Origin: Sulfurimonadaceae bacterium | GTDB taxonomy: Bacteria; Campylobacterota; Campylobacteria; Campylobacterales; Sulfurimonadaceae | Length of the DNA: 64,000 bases | Direction: 5' to 3' | Assembly (NCBI GenBank): GCA_028683835.1 | Contig: JAQUHB010000006.1 | Coordinates: forward strand, 38,101 to 102,100 | Shown: positions 27,201 to 37,674 of the stretch, piece by piece | Position numbering within the stretch: position 1 is the stretch's first letter | Layout: each line of letters opens with the position of its first letter | Made by a program: the position numbers and the translations under genes | Notes under the pieces: generated by a model | What the model was told of the DNA's origin: nothing | Seen by the model: only the letters and a program-made list of their open reading frames with translations | The model's database searches: none

Positions 27201-28352
27201 TTAGAATACCTCTTTAACTTTATTTACGATTTCATTTGGAGAAATTGGACGGCCATTAACTTTATATAGCCCTGCTAAATCTAATCTTCCAGAAACACGT
27301 TCTATCTCTTCTGTGTATTGTCTAATATTCAACTCAACACAAAGTACATTTTTAATCAAATCTGTATATTTTTTAATAGATTCAGCTGGACTTGGCCATA
27401 AAGTAATTGGACGAAATAGCCCTGCTTTGATTCCTGCTGCTCTTAGATGTCTTATAGCTTCTTTTGCTGCAAGAGAAACTGAACCATAAGCGATAATAAG
27501 AACTTCGCCTTCTGCTCCAGTCATATCATCAAGCATAAACTCTTCGTTAAGTTCTAACTCATCTGTGTGCATCATAACTTTATCTTCAAGACGTTGAATC
27601 AGTTTACGACAAGTTTCAATCTCTTCAGTTGGGAAACCTTTAGCATCATGGTGAAGACCAGTAAAGTGGTATCTATAACCTTTAAACATTGGGTTAAGTA
27701 CCGCTGGTTGATCTGCTTCACACTCATATGGAAGGTAATCTTCAGGTGCTCCGTCAAAAGATTTACGAGGAACAATACCTGCTGCAACTTCTTCTTCTGT
27801 TGGAAGAATAGCTTTTCCATGCATGTGACCGATTGTCTCATCAAGGAGTACAAATACTGGTTGCATAAATCTATCAGCAAGATTGAATGCTCTTACAGTC
27901 TCTGTATAACATTCAGCTAAAGAACCAGCACATAAAGTGATAGAACGATAATCTCCATGTGAAGGATTTTTTGCTTGTCTAACATCACCTTGAGATACAC
28001 GAGTTGGAAGACCAGTTGATGGACCACCGCGCATAACATTTACAACAACCAATGGTACTTCAGTCATTTGAGCAAGACCTAAGTTTTCAGCTTTAAGAGA
28101 AATACCAGGGCCTGAAGTAGCTGTCATTGTTCTAACACCAGCCATACCAGCGCCAATTGCAGCTGCAACACCAGCAATCTCATCTTCCATTTGTATACAC
28201 ACACCACCAACCTCTGGCATTAAGTCAGACATCTCGTGCATCACTTCACTTGATGGTGTAATTGGGTAACCACCAAAAAATCTACATCCCGCATCTTTTG
28301 CAGCTAATGCTGACAATTCATTACCATTTGAAATAACTTCTCTAGTTGCCAT
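27201..28352 (-). CDS. oorA: 2-oxoglutarate:ferredoxin oxidoreductase alpha subunit OorA
   Basis: This 383-residue alpha subunit reads VISNGNELSALAAKDAGCRF, FGGYPITPSSEVMHE and TATSGPGISLKAENLG, typical of the pyrimidine-binding half of 2-oxoacid:ferredoxin oxidoreductases. The C-terminal half (EVLIIAYGSVSLAAKEAIRH, KAGLFRPITLWPSP) is the second domain of the family. The start shares one base with the oorD stop (TAATG). Assignment to 2-oxoglutarate rather than pyruvate rests on the four-gene D-A-B-C order and linkage to sucCD. Confidence 0.95.
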   Translation of the reverse strand: MATREVISNGNELSALAAKDAGCRFFGGYPITPSSEVMHEMSDLMPEVGGVCIQMEDEIAGVAAAIGAGMAGVRTMTATSGPGISLKAENLGLAQMTEVPLVVVNVMRGGPSTGLPTRVSQGDVRQAKNPSHGDYRSITLCAGSLAECYTETVRAFNLADRFMQPVFVLLDETIGHMHGKAILPTEEEVAAGIVPRKSFDGAPEDYLPYECEADQPAVLNPMFKGYRYHFTGLHHDAKGFPTEEIETCRKLIQRLEDKVMMHTDELELNEEFMLDDMTGAEGEVLIIAYGSVSLAAKEAIRHLRAAGIKAGLFRPITLWPSPAESIKKYTDLIKNVLCVELNIRQYTEEIERVSGRLDLAGLYKVNGRPISPNEIVNKVKEVF

Positions 28353-28687
28353 TATTTAGCTCCTTGTTGGTCAAGTGACATATAGTTGTTCGCAATAATT
28401 GAAGCTTGACGCTCTTTTGCATCATCTGTCAATTTAGCAAACTTATACTCTTTTTTATCAGCTACATAAATAGCAAAATCAGGGCATGAAAGCTCACATT
28501 CATTACAACCAATACAAGCTTCAGGATGATCTACAGAGATCATCGCACCTAAAGTTGAAGTGTGATCATAACGCATACCAAGTACACCGGACGGGCAAAC
28601 AGATACACAAATATCACATGCCTTACAATTATCTTTATTAACCCATACAGGTACATTACCTGGGTATTCAGTCATAGCAGATGCCAT
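28352..28687 (-). CDS. oorD: 2-oxoglutarate:ferredoxin oxidoreductase delta subunit OorD (4Fe-4S ferredoxin)
   Basis: This 111-residue ferredoxin-like subunit has two 4Fe-4S motifs, NCKACDICVSVCPSGVLGM and ACIGCNECELSCPDFAI. It passes electrons from external ferredoxin to the OorAB catalytic core. First gene of the oorDABC block; a small metal-binding protein gene precedes it. Confidence 0.94.
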   Translation of the reverse strand: MASAMTEYPGNVPVWVNKDNCKACDICVSVCPSGVLGMRYDHTSTLGAMISVDHPEACIGCNECELSCPDFAIYVADKKEYKFAKLTDDAKERQASIIANNYMSLDQQGAK

Positions 28688-28712
28688 ATATACTCCTTCT
28701 TTACAAGTTTAA

Positions 28713-29012
28713 TTATTTCTTCTTTTTGTTATCCGAAAATTTTCCTATAGCACAAGAAACTACGCTCTTCGCCTTAAGAGTGGTTGAATCTATAAAACCA
28801 TTTTCCTCATCTATTAGAGGATAGCCTAAGTTTCTTAAAATTTCTTTAAAATGTGCTACCAGCGCCTCATCAACGATATCTACTGTTACCCTACGAGGCT
28901 CGCACGAGAGGTCAATATCGATGCCAAAAAAACCCTCAGATTTAAGAGCTTTTGTGATTGTGTTTACACAACCTTCACATCTAATGTTATTGACCTCAAA
29001 AGTTTGAAGCAT
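28713..29012 (-). CDS. Small heavy-metal-associated (HMA) domain protein
   Basis: This 99-residue protein has an HMA/CopZ-like fold: the N-terminal LQTFEVNNIRCEGCVNTITK contains the metal-binding CxxC (C13, C16 by my count), then FFGIDIDLSCEPRRVTVDIVDE and LRNLGYPL. About 25 extra C-terminal residues include a single Cys (VVSCAIGKF) and a lysine-rich end. It is embedded between sucD and oorD in the reductive TCA operon, with a 4-base gap from sucD. No ATPase or metal regulator is adjacent. It may carry copper or another soft metal, but its job here is unknown. Confidence 0.85.
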   Translation of the reverse strand: MLQTFEVNNIRCEGCVNTITKALKSEGFFGIDIDLSCEPRRVTVDIVDEALVAHFKEILRNLGYPLIDEENGFIDSTTLKAKSVVSCAIGKFSDNKKKK

Positions 29013-29016
29013 CTTA

Positions 29017-29889
29017 TTATTTTCCTAAAACTTCAGCGATCGCTTTTCCAATCTCAGCCGGAGAAACAACAACTCTAACACCTGCCGCTTCAAGCGCTTC
29101 CATTTTTTCTTTCGCTGTACCTGCACCACCACTCACGATAGCACCAGCATGACCCATACGTTTGCCAGCAGGAGCTGTTTGACCAGCGATAAATGCGACT
29201 ACAGGTTTTGTGATGTGCTCTTTAATGAATTTAGCAGCTTGAATTTCAAGATCTCCACCAATTTCACCGATCATAACAATCGCATGAGTTTCTGGATCTG
29301 CTTCAAAAAGAGGAAGAAGTTGTTTGTATGAAAGACCAATAATCGGATCTCCACCAATACCAACTGCAGTTGAAATACCAAAACCTTCTCTACATACTTG
29401 GTTTGCACCTTCGTAAGTCAATGTTCCAGATTTAGAGATAAGACCTACATTTCCTTTTTTGAAGATCATACCTGGCATGATTCCAATCTTACACTCTTCA
29501 GCAGTAATAATTCCCGGACAGTTTGGTCCGATTGTTTTCATATTGTGCTTAGTAGCATAAGATTTTGCAGCTTGCATATCACGAACAGGAGCACCTTCAG
29601 TGATTACTACTGCGAGTTCGATTCCAGCATCAGCAGCTTCCATAACAGCATCAGCAACGAATGCAGGTGGAACAAAAATCATACTTACAGTAGCGCCTGT
29701 TGCTTGAACAGCTTCAGAAACTGTATTAAACACAGGCTGACCAAGATGGACTTGACCACCTTTATTTGGCGTAACTCCACCAACAATCTTCGTACCATAT
29801 GCCAAACACTGTTCAGCGTGAAAAGAACCCTCTTTCCCCGTGAAACCTTGAACGATAACTTTTGTATCTTTATTTACTAAAATACTCAT
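29017..29889 (-). CDS. sucD: Succinyl-CoA synthetase alpha subunit SucD
   Basis: This 290-residue CoA-binding subunit has [20 protein letters not shown], the [14 protein letters not shown] loop and the phosphorylatable-histidine motif [10 protein letters not shown]. With SucC it makes succinyl-CoA from succinate and ATP, feeding Oor in the reductive cycle. It follows sucC by 5 bases. Confidence 0.96.
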   Translation of the reverse strand: MSILVNKDTKVIVQGFTGKEGSFHAEQCLAYGTKIVGGVTPNKGGQVHLGQPVFNTVSEAVQATGATVSMIFVPPAFVADAVMEAADAGIELAVVITEGAPVRDMQAAKSYATKHNMKTIGPNCPGIITAEECKIGIMPGMIFKKGNVGLISKSGTLTYEGANQVCREGFGISTAVGIGGDPIIGLSYKQLLPLFEADPETHAIVMIGEIGGDLEIQAAKFIKEHITKPVVAFIAGQTAPAGKRMGHAGAIVSGGAGTAKEKMEALEAAGVRVVVSPAEIGKAIAEVLGK

Positions 29890-29894
29890 CTAAA

Positions 29895-31067
29895 TTATTC
29901 TCCTTTCGCTGCGGCTACGGCTTTAGCTGCGCCATCTGCCAAATCATCTGCTGCTATAACATTTGGTATATTTGCATTTCTTAATATTTCAGCAGCTTCA
30001 ACTGCATTTGTACCATCCAGACGAACGATGACAGGAACGTGAACATTAACCATTTTTGTAGCTTCTAAAATTCCATTTGCAATACGATCACAACGAACTA
30101 TTCCACCGAAGATATTAACAAATATTGCTTTTACTTTTGGATTTTTTAAAATGATCTCAAAACCTTTTGCAACAGTCTCAGCATTTGCTTTACCGCCAAC
30201 ATCAAGGAAGTTTGCAGGTGTTCCACCCATATAGTTGATCGTATCCATAGTACCCATCGCAAGACCGGCACCGTTTACCATACAACCGATTTCTCCATCT
30301 AAAGAGATGTAAGAAAGACCATAACGACTCGCTTCTCTCTCATCAGCATCTTCTTCAGAGATATCACGCATATCTTCGATATCTGGATGACGACCAAGTG
30401 CTGAATCATCAAATCCCATTTTTCCATCAAGCGCCAAGAAATCACCAGTACCAGTTTTTATCAAAGGATTAATTTCGATCATCTCTGCATCATTTTCCAT
30501 ATAAAGTTTGTAGAGTTTAGATGCGAAAGAGATAAATTTCTTTTGTTCAACTGGATCAGTGATACCAAGACCAAAAACTAACTCACGACCGTGAAAACCT
30601 TGAAAACCGATAGCTGGATCAACTGCGATTTTGATAATCTTTTCAGGATTATTATGTGCCACAGTTTCAATCTCCATACCACCCTCCGTAGAAGCCATGA
30701 TAACTGGCATCTCTTTAGCACGGTCAAGAACAACGCCAAGATAAAGTTCATCTTTAATATCAGCGCCCTCTTCTATGTAAACTTTTTGAACAAGTTTTCC
30801 CTCGGGTCCTGTTTGATGAGTCACAAGTGTCATTCCAAGAATCTCTGATGCGAATTGGCCTACTTCTTCAAGTGAACGAGCCAGTTTCACACCACCGCCT
30901 AGTCCACGACCACCAGCGTGAATCTGTGCTTTTACAACCCAAATCTTTCCACCGAGTTCAGATGCATTTCTCACCGCCTGATCTGGTGTATTTGCAACGA
31001 TACCTCTGGGTGTCGGAACACCGTATTTAGCAAAAATCTGTTTCGCCTGATATTCATGTATATTCAT
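29895..31067 (-). CDS. sucC: Succinyl-CoA synthetase beta subunit SucC
   Basis: This 390-residue ATP-grasp subunit opens with MNIHEYQAKQIFAKYGVPTP and includes KAQIHAGGRGLGGGVKLARS and the C-terminal FVNIFGGIVRCDRIANGI with VRLDGTNAVEAAEIL. These are standard SucC features. It lies 23 bases after fumC in the same operon. Confidence 0.96.
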   Translation of the reverse strand: MNIHEYQAKQIFAKYGVPTPRGIVANTPDQAVRNASELGGKIWVVKAQIHAGGRGLGGGVKLARSLEEVGQFASEILGMTLVTHQTGPEGKLVQKVYIEEGADIKDELYLGVVLDRAKEMPVIMASTEGGMEIETVAHNNPEKIIKIAVDPAIGFQGFHGRELVFGLGITDPVEQKKFISFASKLYKLYMENDAEMIEINPLIKTGTGDFLALDGKMGFDDSALGRHPDIEDMRDISEEDADEREASRYGLSYISLDGEIGCMVNGAGLAMGTMDTINYMGGTPANFLDVGGKANAETVAKGFEIILKNPKVKAIFVNIFGGIVRCDRIANGILEATKMVNVHVPVIVRLDGTNAVEAAEILRNANIPNVIAADDLADGAAKAVAAAKGE

Positions 31068-31090
31068 TTACTTCTCCTTTTTAAATTTAA

Positions 31091-32482
31091 TTATGCTTTT
31101 GGACTTATCATATCTTCTGGTACAACATATTTATCAAACTCCTCTGGAGTTAATAAACCAAGCTTCACAGCTTCCTCTTTGAGAGTTGTTCCATTTTTAT
31201 GAGCAGTTTTGGCTATCTTAGCTGCATTTTCATATCCAATATAAGGATTGAGAGCAGTTACAAGCATTAATGAATCATTTAAGTAATGATCTATTTTATC
31301 AACATTTGCTTCAATACCGACGGCTGCATTGTCATTAAATGAAACAATAGAATCAGCAAGGAGTCTTGATGATTGCAGGAAGTTATATGCGATAACTGGT
31401 TTAAAAACGTTAAGCTCGAAGTTTCCTTGGCTAGCTGCAAAACCGATAGTTGCATCGTTACCCATAACTTGGCATGTCACCATTGTTACAGCTTCACTTT
31501 GAGTAGGATTTACTTTCCCCGGCATGATCGATGAACCTGGTTCATTTTCTGGGATAGATATCTCACCAAGACCACAACGAGGGCCTGATGCTAACCATCT
31601 GACATCATTTGCTATTTTCATCATATCTGCTGAAAGTGCTTTCAATGCTCCATGACAAAATACTAAAGCATCATGAGAAGTTAACGCATGAAACTTATTT
31701 GGAGCTGTTATAAAATCATGACCTGTAAGTTCACTCAATTTTTTAGCAACACGTTCACCAAGTTCTGGGTGAGCGTTAAGTCCTGTTCCAACAGCTGTTC
31801 CGCCAAGTGCAAGTTCACGAACCGGTTCAAGAGAAACTTGAATCATTTTTTCACATTTATTCAACATCTCTACCCAACCGCTGATCTCTTGACCAAGTGT
31901 TAGAGGTGTCGCATCTTGAAGGTGAGTACGACCAATTTTTACAATATGGCTAAACTCTTCGCTTTTTGCTTGAAGTGTTGCTTTTAGCTTTGTAATAGCT
32001 GGAAGTAAACGCTCTTCTACAGAGATAACAGATGCTACATGTAAAGCAGTTGGATAAGTATCATTTGAACTTTGAGATTTATTTACATCATCATTTGGAT
32101 GCACTAACTTCTCAATTCTAAAATCACCACCAAGGATCTCAGTCGCACGGTTTGCTAACACTTCATTGTTGTTCATATTTGATTGTGTGCCTGAACCTGT
32201 TTGCCATACAACTAAAGGATAGTTATCATCTAATTTTCCTGCAAGCATATCATCAGCCGCCTGTGCTATAGCATCCGCTTTTGTAGCATCGAGCTTACCT
32301 AAGTCTTTATTGACAAGAGCTACAGCTTTTTTAAGATATGAAAATGCACGAGTAATCTCGTAAGGCATCTTTTCTTCACCAATTTTAAAATTTTCAACAG
32401 AACGCTGTGTTTGTGCAGCCCAATATGCGTCTATCGGAACTTCAATAGTTCCCATTGTATCTTTTTCAATGCGTGTTACCAT
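31091..32482 (-). CDS. fumC: Fumarate hydratase class II FumC
   Basis: This 463-residue enzyme interconverts malate and fumarate. Class II signatures are [38 protein letters not shown] and [16 protein letters not shown]. It follows mdh by 5 bases and precedes sucC. Oxygen-stable class II fumarase, unlike the iron-sulfur class I form. Confidence 0.96.
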   Translation of the reverse strand: MVTRIEKDTMGTIEVPIDAYWAAQTQRSVENFKIGEEKMPYEITRAFSYLKKAVALVNKDLGKLDATKADAIAQAADDMLAGKLDDNYPLVVWQTGSGTQSNMNNNEVLANRATEILGGDFRIEKLVHPNDDVNKSQSSNDTYPTALHVASVISVEERLLPAITKLKATLQAKSEEFSHIVKIGRTHLQDATPLTLGQEISGWVEMLNKCEKMIQVSLEPVRELALGGTAVGTGLNAHPELGERVAKKLSELTGHDFITAPNKFHALTSHDALVFCHGALKALSADMMKIANDVRWLASGPRCGLGEISIPENEPGSSIMPGKVNPTQSEAVTMVTCQVMGNDATIGFAASQGNFELNVFKPVIAYNFLQSSRLLADSIVSFNDNAAVGIEANVDKIDHYLNDSLMLVTALNPYIGYENAAKIAKTAHKNGTTLKEEAVKLGLLTPEEFDKYVVPEDMISPKA

Positions 32483-32487
32483 AAAAC

Positions 32488-33444
32488 CTACTCTCCTTGG
32501 AAAAAATTATTTTGATTGAGTGTATCAATAAGCGTTTGTACAGAAGAACAAGATTTTGCAAACATCTCTTTTTCTTTCTCATTTAAAGTTACTTCGATAA
32601 TTTTTTCAGCGCCATTTGCTCCAAGCATTACCGGAACTCCAGAGACAACATCGCTATATCCATATTCACCATCAAGATATACGGCACATGGATGGATCTG
32701 TTTCGTATCTTTAAGAATTGCTTCGACCATAATACCCGTAGACTTTGCGGGCGCATAATACGCAGAACCAGTTTTAAGATATCCAACTATTTCTGCTCCG
32801 CCATGGCGTGTACGCACAACGATTTCTTCAATTTCTGCATCACTTAAAACATCAGTTAAAGGCACACCAGCAACTGTAGAATAGCGAGGAAGTGGAACCA
32901 TATCATCACCGTGTCCACCCATAACAGAAGCACGTATTTGTCCTCCACCATATCCGAGTTTTTCTTGAATAAAGGAAGCCATTCTTGAACTGTCTAATAC
33001 ACCAGCCATGCCAATCACTCTGCTTCTATCAAAGCCACTCTCCTTGAGAGCTACATAAGTCATAGCATCAAGAGGATTAGAGACCATGATTATAATAGCG
33101 TTTGGAGAATATTGGGCGATCCCTTTTATAACTTCTTTTGTGATATTAGCATTGATCATCAAAAGATCATCACGGCTCATACCCGGTAGACGAGGACTTC
33201 CCGCGGTTACAACCACAACATCACAATCTGTAAGATCAGACATATCCTCTGCTACTTTAACAACCGTATGACTTCTAACTGCTGAAGCTGCTTGACTCAT
33301 ATCTAAGGCTTTACCCTTAGCTACATCAATTTTATTATCTCTTAAAATAATCTCGTGACAAGATCCTAGCATTGCAAGTGAATAAGCTACTGTCGCACCA
33401 ACATTTCCAGCGCCGACAATACCAACTCTTTTTCCTTGATTCAT
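32488..33444 (-). CDS. mdh: Malate dehydrogenase
   Basis: This NAD-dependent enzyme of the LDH/MDH superfamily has the Rossmann motif [18 protein letters not shown], substrate-binding region [14 protein letters not shown] (arginine typical of malate over lactate) and the catalytic-His segment [13 protein letters not shown] choose the ATG at 33444 (318 residues) with GAGGAG eight bases upstream; the TTG five codons earlier contains that site. First gene of the mdh-fumC-sucCD-HMA-oorDABC operon. The promoter should lie in 33445-33620, an AT-rich gap with no other gene. Confidence 0.94.
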   Translation of the reverse strand: MNQGKRVGIVGAGNVGATVAYSLAMLGSCHEIILRDNKIDVAKGKALDMSQAASAVRSHTVVKVAEDMSDLTDCDVVVVTAGSPRLPGMSRDDLLMINANITKEVIKGIAQYSPNAIIIMVSNPLDAMTYVALKESGFDRSRVIGMAGVLDSSRMASFIQEKLGYGGGQIRASVMGGHGDDMVPLPRYSTVAGVPLTDVLSDAEIEEIVVRTRHGGAEIVGYLKTGSAYYAPAKSTGIMVEAILKDTKQIHPCAVYLDGEYGYSDVVSGVPVMLGANGAEKIIEVTLNEKEKEMFAKSCSSVQTLIDTLNQNNFFQGE

Positions 33445-33623
33445 TAATGGACTCCTCAAATAGTTTGCCTATAGCCCTTGCATCATATACTTAAGTAAAC
33501 CTGTGCAAACACAAGTTATTTTAAGTATAAAAAGGCCATATTTTTTACACCTCTTATGATACACTAACAACTATAACTATTCTATAAGGAGAACGAAAGA
33601 TCACTCAAACTTTTTTTTATGTT

Positions 33624-34568
33624 TCATTTTGTAGCATTATGTATGTTTTTTACGTGTGTAGAATAGTTACAACTAAAGATATGCTTCCCATCTTTTCCCT
33701 TTACAAAATAGAGATATGATGTTTTATCTGGCGAGATAGCTGCTTTTATTGCATCAAAACCAACATTACATACAGGAAATTCTGGCAAACCTTTATTTAG
33801 ATACGTATTATATGAGCTTTTATCATTTGTAATTCTTTGATGTGTGACTTTAACGTGTGAATACTTTCCATAGTTCAATGTTCCGTCCATTTGGAGCTTC
33901 ATCCCCTCTTGTATACGGTTATAGATGACAGAACTCACAAGTGGCATCTCCTCTTTGGAACCTGCTTCTTTTTGAATGACTGAAGCAATTGTTACATATC
34001 GAAACCATTCTTCTTTATTATATTTTCCCAATACTTTGTTTGAATATTCAATCATCTTTGTATTTGACTTTTCTAAAAGTGTTTTAATAAGAGTCTCTTC
34101 ATTAACACCGACAGAAAATCGATAGGTATCTGGAACAAATTGTCCCTCTTTATAATGAGTGTATTTATCATAATTTTTTTCTAAAAGCTCTCTATTTAAA
34201 TGAAGCTCCTCTGCGAGTTGATTTAAGAAGATATAAGTCGTTTCACCAGGTATCAGGGTAACATCTTCCATAGAGGGTTTTGTAGTAGCTAGTTTGTATA
34301 AAAAGTCAGCATGAGTCATGACTGTTTCATTCAAATCTATAAGTCCTTTTTGTGGTCTTCCAAAAAATCGTATTAAAAGCACATCAACCTTAGTAACACC
34401 ATACTTTTGTTCAGATAGCTGTGTTATAATCTTATTCATAGAGCCACCTGGTATCACAACCGTTTTTGGGGTTACAATAATCATATTTAGGTAGTACATG
34501 AACGAAATAAGTATAAGTAGCGCAATTTCAAAACTCCATTCAATTATAATAAGCTTTTTTTTATTCAT
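33624..34568 (-). CDS. mltG: Endolytic murein transglycosylase MltG
   Basis: MltG cleaves nascent glycan strands at the inner membrane. I choose the ATG at 34568 (314 residues), preceded by AAGAGA. The protein has one N-terminal membrane helix (IALLILISFMYYLNMIIV), the LysM-like region VVIPGGSMNKIITQL, and the YceG catalytic segment ASVIQKEAGSKEEMP with the presumed catalytic Glu in KEAG, then VIYNRIQEGMKLQMDGTLNYG. Its first 71 bases overlap the divergent AsmA-like gene on the other strand. Confidence 0.92.
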   Translation of the reverse strand: MNKKKLIIIEWSFEIALLILISFMYYLNMIIVTPKTVVIPGGSMNKIITQLSEQKYGVTKVDVLLIRFFGRPQKGLIDLNETVMTHADFLYKLATTKPSMEDVTLIPGETTYIFLNQLAEELHLNRELLEKNYDKYTHYKEGQFVPDTYRFSVGVNEETLIKTLLEKSNTKMIEYSNKVLGKYNKEEWFRYVTIASVIQKEAGSKEEMPLVSSVIYNRIQEGMKLQMDGTLNYGKYSHVKVTHQRITNDKSSYNTYLNKGLPEFPVCNVGFDAIKAAISPDKTSYLYFVKGKDGKHIFSCNYSTHVKNIHNATK

Positions 34569-37500
34569 ATTTTTATCTCTTGTAATAATTTTTATATCTG
34601 CAATCAACGGTATTGAAATTAAAAGTTTAAAATTTCCATCAATTAATATCGAGAAATTATACATAAAATGGGATCAAAAACTTATCGTCACAGCACAAAG
34701 CATTGAAATAAAAACATCTAAGAAGAAAAAAATAAAATTGAATTATCAAAAAAAGCTCAAAAATGCTTTTGATATTTTACGAAATATGTATGAATTTTCT
34801 GATCTAGTACAAGAAATTGATATTAAAAAGATTACTGTCAATGACGCAAACATCTCATTTCGATATAAGATAAATGAGAATAGTTTTCTTTCTATAAAGT
34901 CTGGCAAGATCACAGCTTTATGTAAAATCGAGGTGCAAAAGAATCGTTCTATTATTCATATTAATAAATTTGAAGACGCTAAAGAGCAGTTTCACATTAA
35001 TGGTATAGCTATTATCGATAATACTAAAGAAGAGATAACAAGTAAACTACATATGGATATTTTAAATGATGCAAATCTTACACTCTATATTTACATGAAC
35101 ACCAACAAACTTTTTTACAGTGCAGAGTCACACAAAAGTATCGATAACCTGCCCCAAATTGTCAAAATTTTAAATATCCCTAAAGATATCAATAAATGGA
35201 TATATGATGCTACGAAAGTAAAAGATACAAATCTAAAAACTTTATATGGAAGTGTCAATCTTCTCAAACCTGAAGAGATAATGCGATATATCTATGTAGA
35301 TGCTGATTTTAATGCTTTGGAATATAGTTTTGATACTAGGTTAGCACCCATTATCACCTCAAGTACAAATCTCATTTTTGAGAAAGGGATCTTACATATA
35401 CGCCCAAAAAATGGAAGATTTCATAATCAAGACCTTAATAATAGCTATGCAGATATCGATTTTAATCCTGATAAATATTTATTGACCTTGCACCTTCAAG
35501 ATCTTCTTTCACTTGATAGCGATGTTTTAAATCTCTTAAAAACATACAAAGTAAAGATTCCCTTTATGCAAACTAGCTCAAAAGTAGACACAAATCTTTT
35601 CATCTCTGTAAAACTCGAAAATTCAGATACACATGTAGATGGGAACTTTACAATTGGACAGGGAACATTTTTATATAGAAATATGAATCTTGATGCTTCA
35701 AATGGATTTGTTACTTTAAAAGGTTCACAAGTAGATATTAAAAGGCTAAAACTCTCCTATAAAGATAGCATAGATACAAATATAAGTGGTACTCTCGATC
35801 CAAATAAAAATGTAGGGAAAATAGATATAGATATCAATAAAATGAATTTTACCAATCTTCTTCTAGAACCAAATAAGTCAAAAGCACATCTTACATATTT
35901 TATTACACCAAAAGAAGATAATATCAGTGTTTCCCCTCTTCTCTTTGATCATAAAGGAGATAAAGTAAAATTAGACGCTTTCAATATGAAAGTCAATTTA
36001 GAAACATTTTATGTAAAACTCTCGAGATTTCAGCTTTTTGTATCTGATAAACTTACAGGCTTTCTATCGGGCGATGTCAACCTTGATAAACTCACTGCCA
36101 ATCTCAACCTTGATATCATAAAACTACAATACAAGACAATCAAACTCGATCAAGCGATTCTTCCAGTTTCTATCAAATATGATAAAAAAATACAAATAAA
36201 CGCAGCAAACAAAATTGCACTAAAAATTAAAGATGATAAAGCAATCTTAAGTCCGATGCAGTTGACCCTTGATACGGGAAAAATAAAAATAGTTAATGCT
36301 AATATCAATATTACTGATCAACTGAGTTCTAATTTTGCTGTTGATTATGATACAAATACGAGTGCAGGGAATATAGTTTTACAAAAAGTTAATCTAAAAA
36401 ATGCACTTTTAAAAAGTTTTTTTAATAAAAATGAAACATATACGCTAAGTATAAGTAAAAAAGATACTGATACTGAAATTTTCATGAACAAATATAATAC
36501 AAAACTCCTTTTACAAGAGAATAATTTATGGGCTTTGCGATGTGAAGATTTTAGTAAGATATATAAAAACATTCCATTATTCAAGGATTACAATATAACA
36601 AATGGAAGTCTTACTATCGCTTCTACCAACCAAGATGATAATCTATTTTTTAGTGGAACACTCAAATATCCATATAAACTTCTTGTAAAAGAGAATAAAC
36701 CCTTAGATACCTACATGTTTAATGGTTCATACTCTCCAAAAAAAATAGAATTTAAAGTTAATGATGATTTTCAAATGGAAATAGCAAATAAAGAGATTAA
36801 AATCGGATCAGATCATATAGGTTTTAATATTCCCGAATTTGTAAAGTTTAGTGATGAACATAAAATAAATACAGATTCAAAAGAAGGTATGCCTATTATT
36901 TTAAAAGCAACAAACAGCTACCTTTACTATAAAGAAGATAGAAAAATGCTTGCAGACACATTAGATGTACAATATTTTAATTCAGAAATTACAGCACAAC
37001 TTAAGCATCAAAAAGGAAATGCTTCTTTTAATCTCAATAAATATGGTCTTTTTTATCTTCATGGATCAAACTTTGATGATCTCTTTATGGAAAAACTCTT
37101 CGCTACATCCAAATTTTCCAAAGGTGCACTCTCGTTTACATTTAATGGGGCATTTGAGGATTTTTCAGGGATTATTGAGATAAAAAATACGATTTTAAAA
37201 GAGTATAAAGCCTTAAATAATGTTTTTGCCTTTGTCAATACAGTTCCATCTCTTGTCACTTTTAGCGTGCCTGATTATTCTAAAAAAGGCTTACATGTAG
37301 AAAATATGTATGTTGGATTTACTGCCAAAAAAGGTTTATATGATTTAAGTGACCTATCCCTAACATCAAAAGAGATTAAGATTTATGGAAAGGGCACAAT
37401 GGATTTAAAGGCCGATACATTAGATCTTGATATGAACTTAAAAACAGATTTAGGGTCTAAAGCCTCAAAAATTCCTATCGTTGGTTATATACTTTTTGGT

Positions 37501-37662
37501 AAAGATAGCCTCTCAACCTCGCTCAAAGTTACAGGAAGTATTTATGATCCTGATGTCAGTACAACAGTAGCAAAAGATATGATTATTGCACCGCTCAACA
37601 TTATTAAAAGAGCATTATTACTACCCGTAGAATTATTTTCTCCGAGCAGTAAGGAAGAGTAA
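34498..37662 (+). CDS. Large AsmA-like (YhdP/TamB-related) envelope protein
   Basis: This protein of up to 1054 residues has a single N-terminal membrane helix (LHSIIISFFLFIFLSLVIIFIS, about residues 14-34) and a long beta-strand-rich periplasmic portion. The C-terminal region (YDLSDLSLTSKEIKIYGKGT, KIPIVGYILFGKDSLSTSLKVTGS, DMIIAPLNIIKRALLLPVEL) resembles the AsmA-like C-terminal domain. Such proteins are long lipid-transport bridges between membranes in Gram-negative bacteria. The start at 34498 has only a weak ribosome-binding site, but the membrane helix requires a start in this region, so the overlap with mltG is probably real. Family good; exact cargo unknown. Confidence 0.85.
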   Translation: MNEISISSAISKLHSIIISFFLFIFLSLVIIFISAINGIEIKSLKFPSINIEKLYIKWDQKLIVTAQSIEIKTSKKKKIKLNYQKKLKNAFDILRNMYEFSDLVQEIDIKKITVNDANISFRYKINENSFLSIKSGKITALCKIEVQKNRSIIHINKFEDAKEQFHINGIAIIDNTKEEITSKLHMDILNDANLTLYIYMNTNKLFYSAESHKSIDNLPQIVKILNIPKDINKWIYDATKVKDTNLKTLYGSVNLLKPEEIMRYIYVDADFNALEYSFDTRLAPIITSSTNLIFEKGILHIRPKNGRFHNQDLNNSYADIDFNPDKYLLTLHLQDLLSLDSDVLNLLKTYKVKIPFMQTSSKVDTNLFISVKLENSDTHVDGNFTIGQGTFLYRNMNLDASNGFVTLKGSQVDIKRLKLSYKDSIDTNISGTLDPNKNVGKIDIDINKMNFTNLLLEPNKSKAHLTYFITPKEDNISVSPLLFDHKGDKVKLDAFNMKVNLETFYVKLSRFQLFVSDKLTGFLSGDVNLDKLTANLNLDIIKLQYKTIKLDQAILPVSIKYDKKIQINAANKIALKIKDDKAILSPMQLTLDTGKIKIVNANINITDQLSSNFAVDYDTNTSAGNIVLQKVNLKNALLKSFFNKNETYTLSISKKDTDTEIFMNKYNTKLLLQENNLWALRCEDFSKIYKNIPLFKDYNITNGSLTIASTNQDDNLFFSGTLKYPYKLLVKENKPLDTYMFNGSYSPKKIEFKVNDDFQMEIANKEIKIGSDHIGFNIPEFVKFSDEHKINTDSKEGMPIILKATNSYLYYKEDRKMLADTLDVQYFNSEITAQLKHQKGNASFNLNKYGLFYLHGSNFDDLFMEKLFATSKFSKGALSFTFNGAFEDFSGIIEIKNTILKEYKALNNVFAFVNTVPSLVTFSVPDYSKKGLHVENMYVGFTAKKGLYDLSDLSLTSKEIKIYGKGTMDLKADTLDLDMNLKTDLGSKASKIPIVGYILFGKDSLSTSLKVTGSIYDPDVSTTVAKDMIIAPLNIIKRALLLPVELFSPSSKEE

Positions 37663-37674
37663 AAAAGAAAAATG

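Noticed and set aside
27567..27920. A 117-codon open frame on the plus strand inside oorA
   Set aside because: Antisense to a fully conserved gene; the peptide is rich in Phe, Cys and Ser with no domain, typical of a shadow frame.
33570..33620. A ribosome-binding-site-like AAGGAGAACGAAAG on the plus strand near 33590
   Set aside because: No start codon follows at usable distance and no open frame of note continues; probably chance in the AT-rich mdh promoter region.
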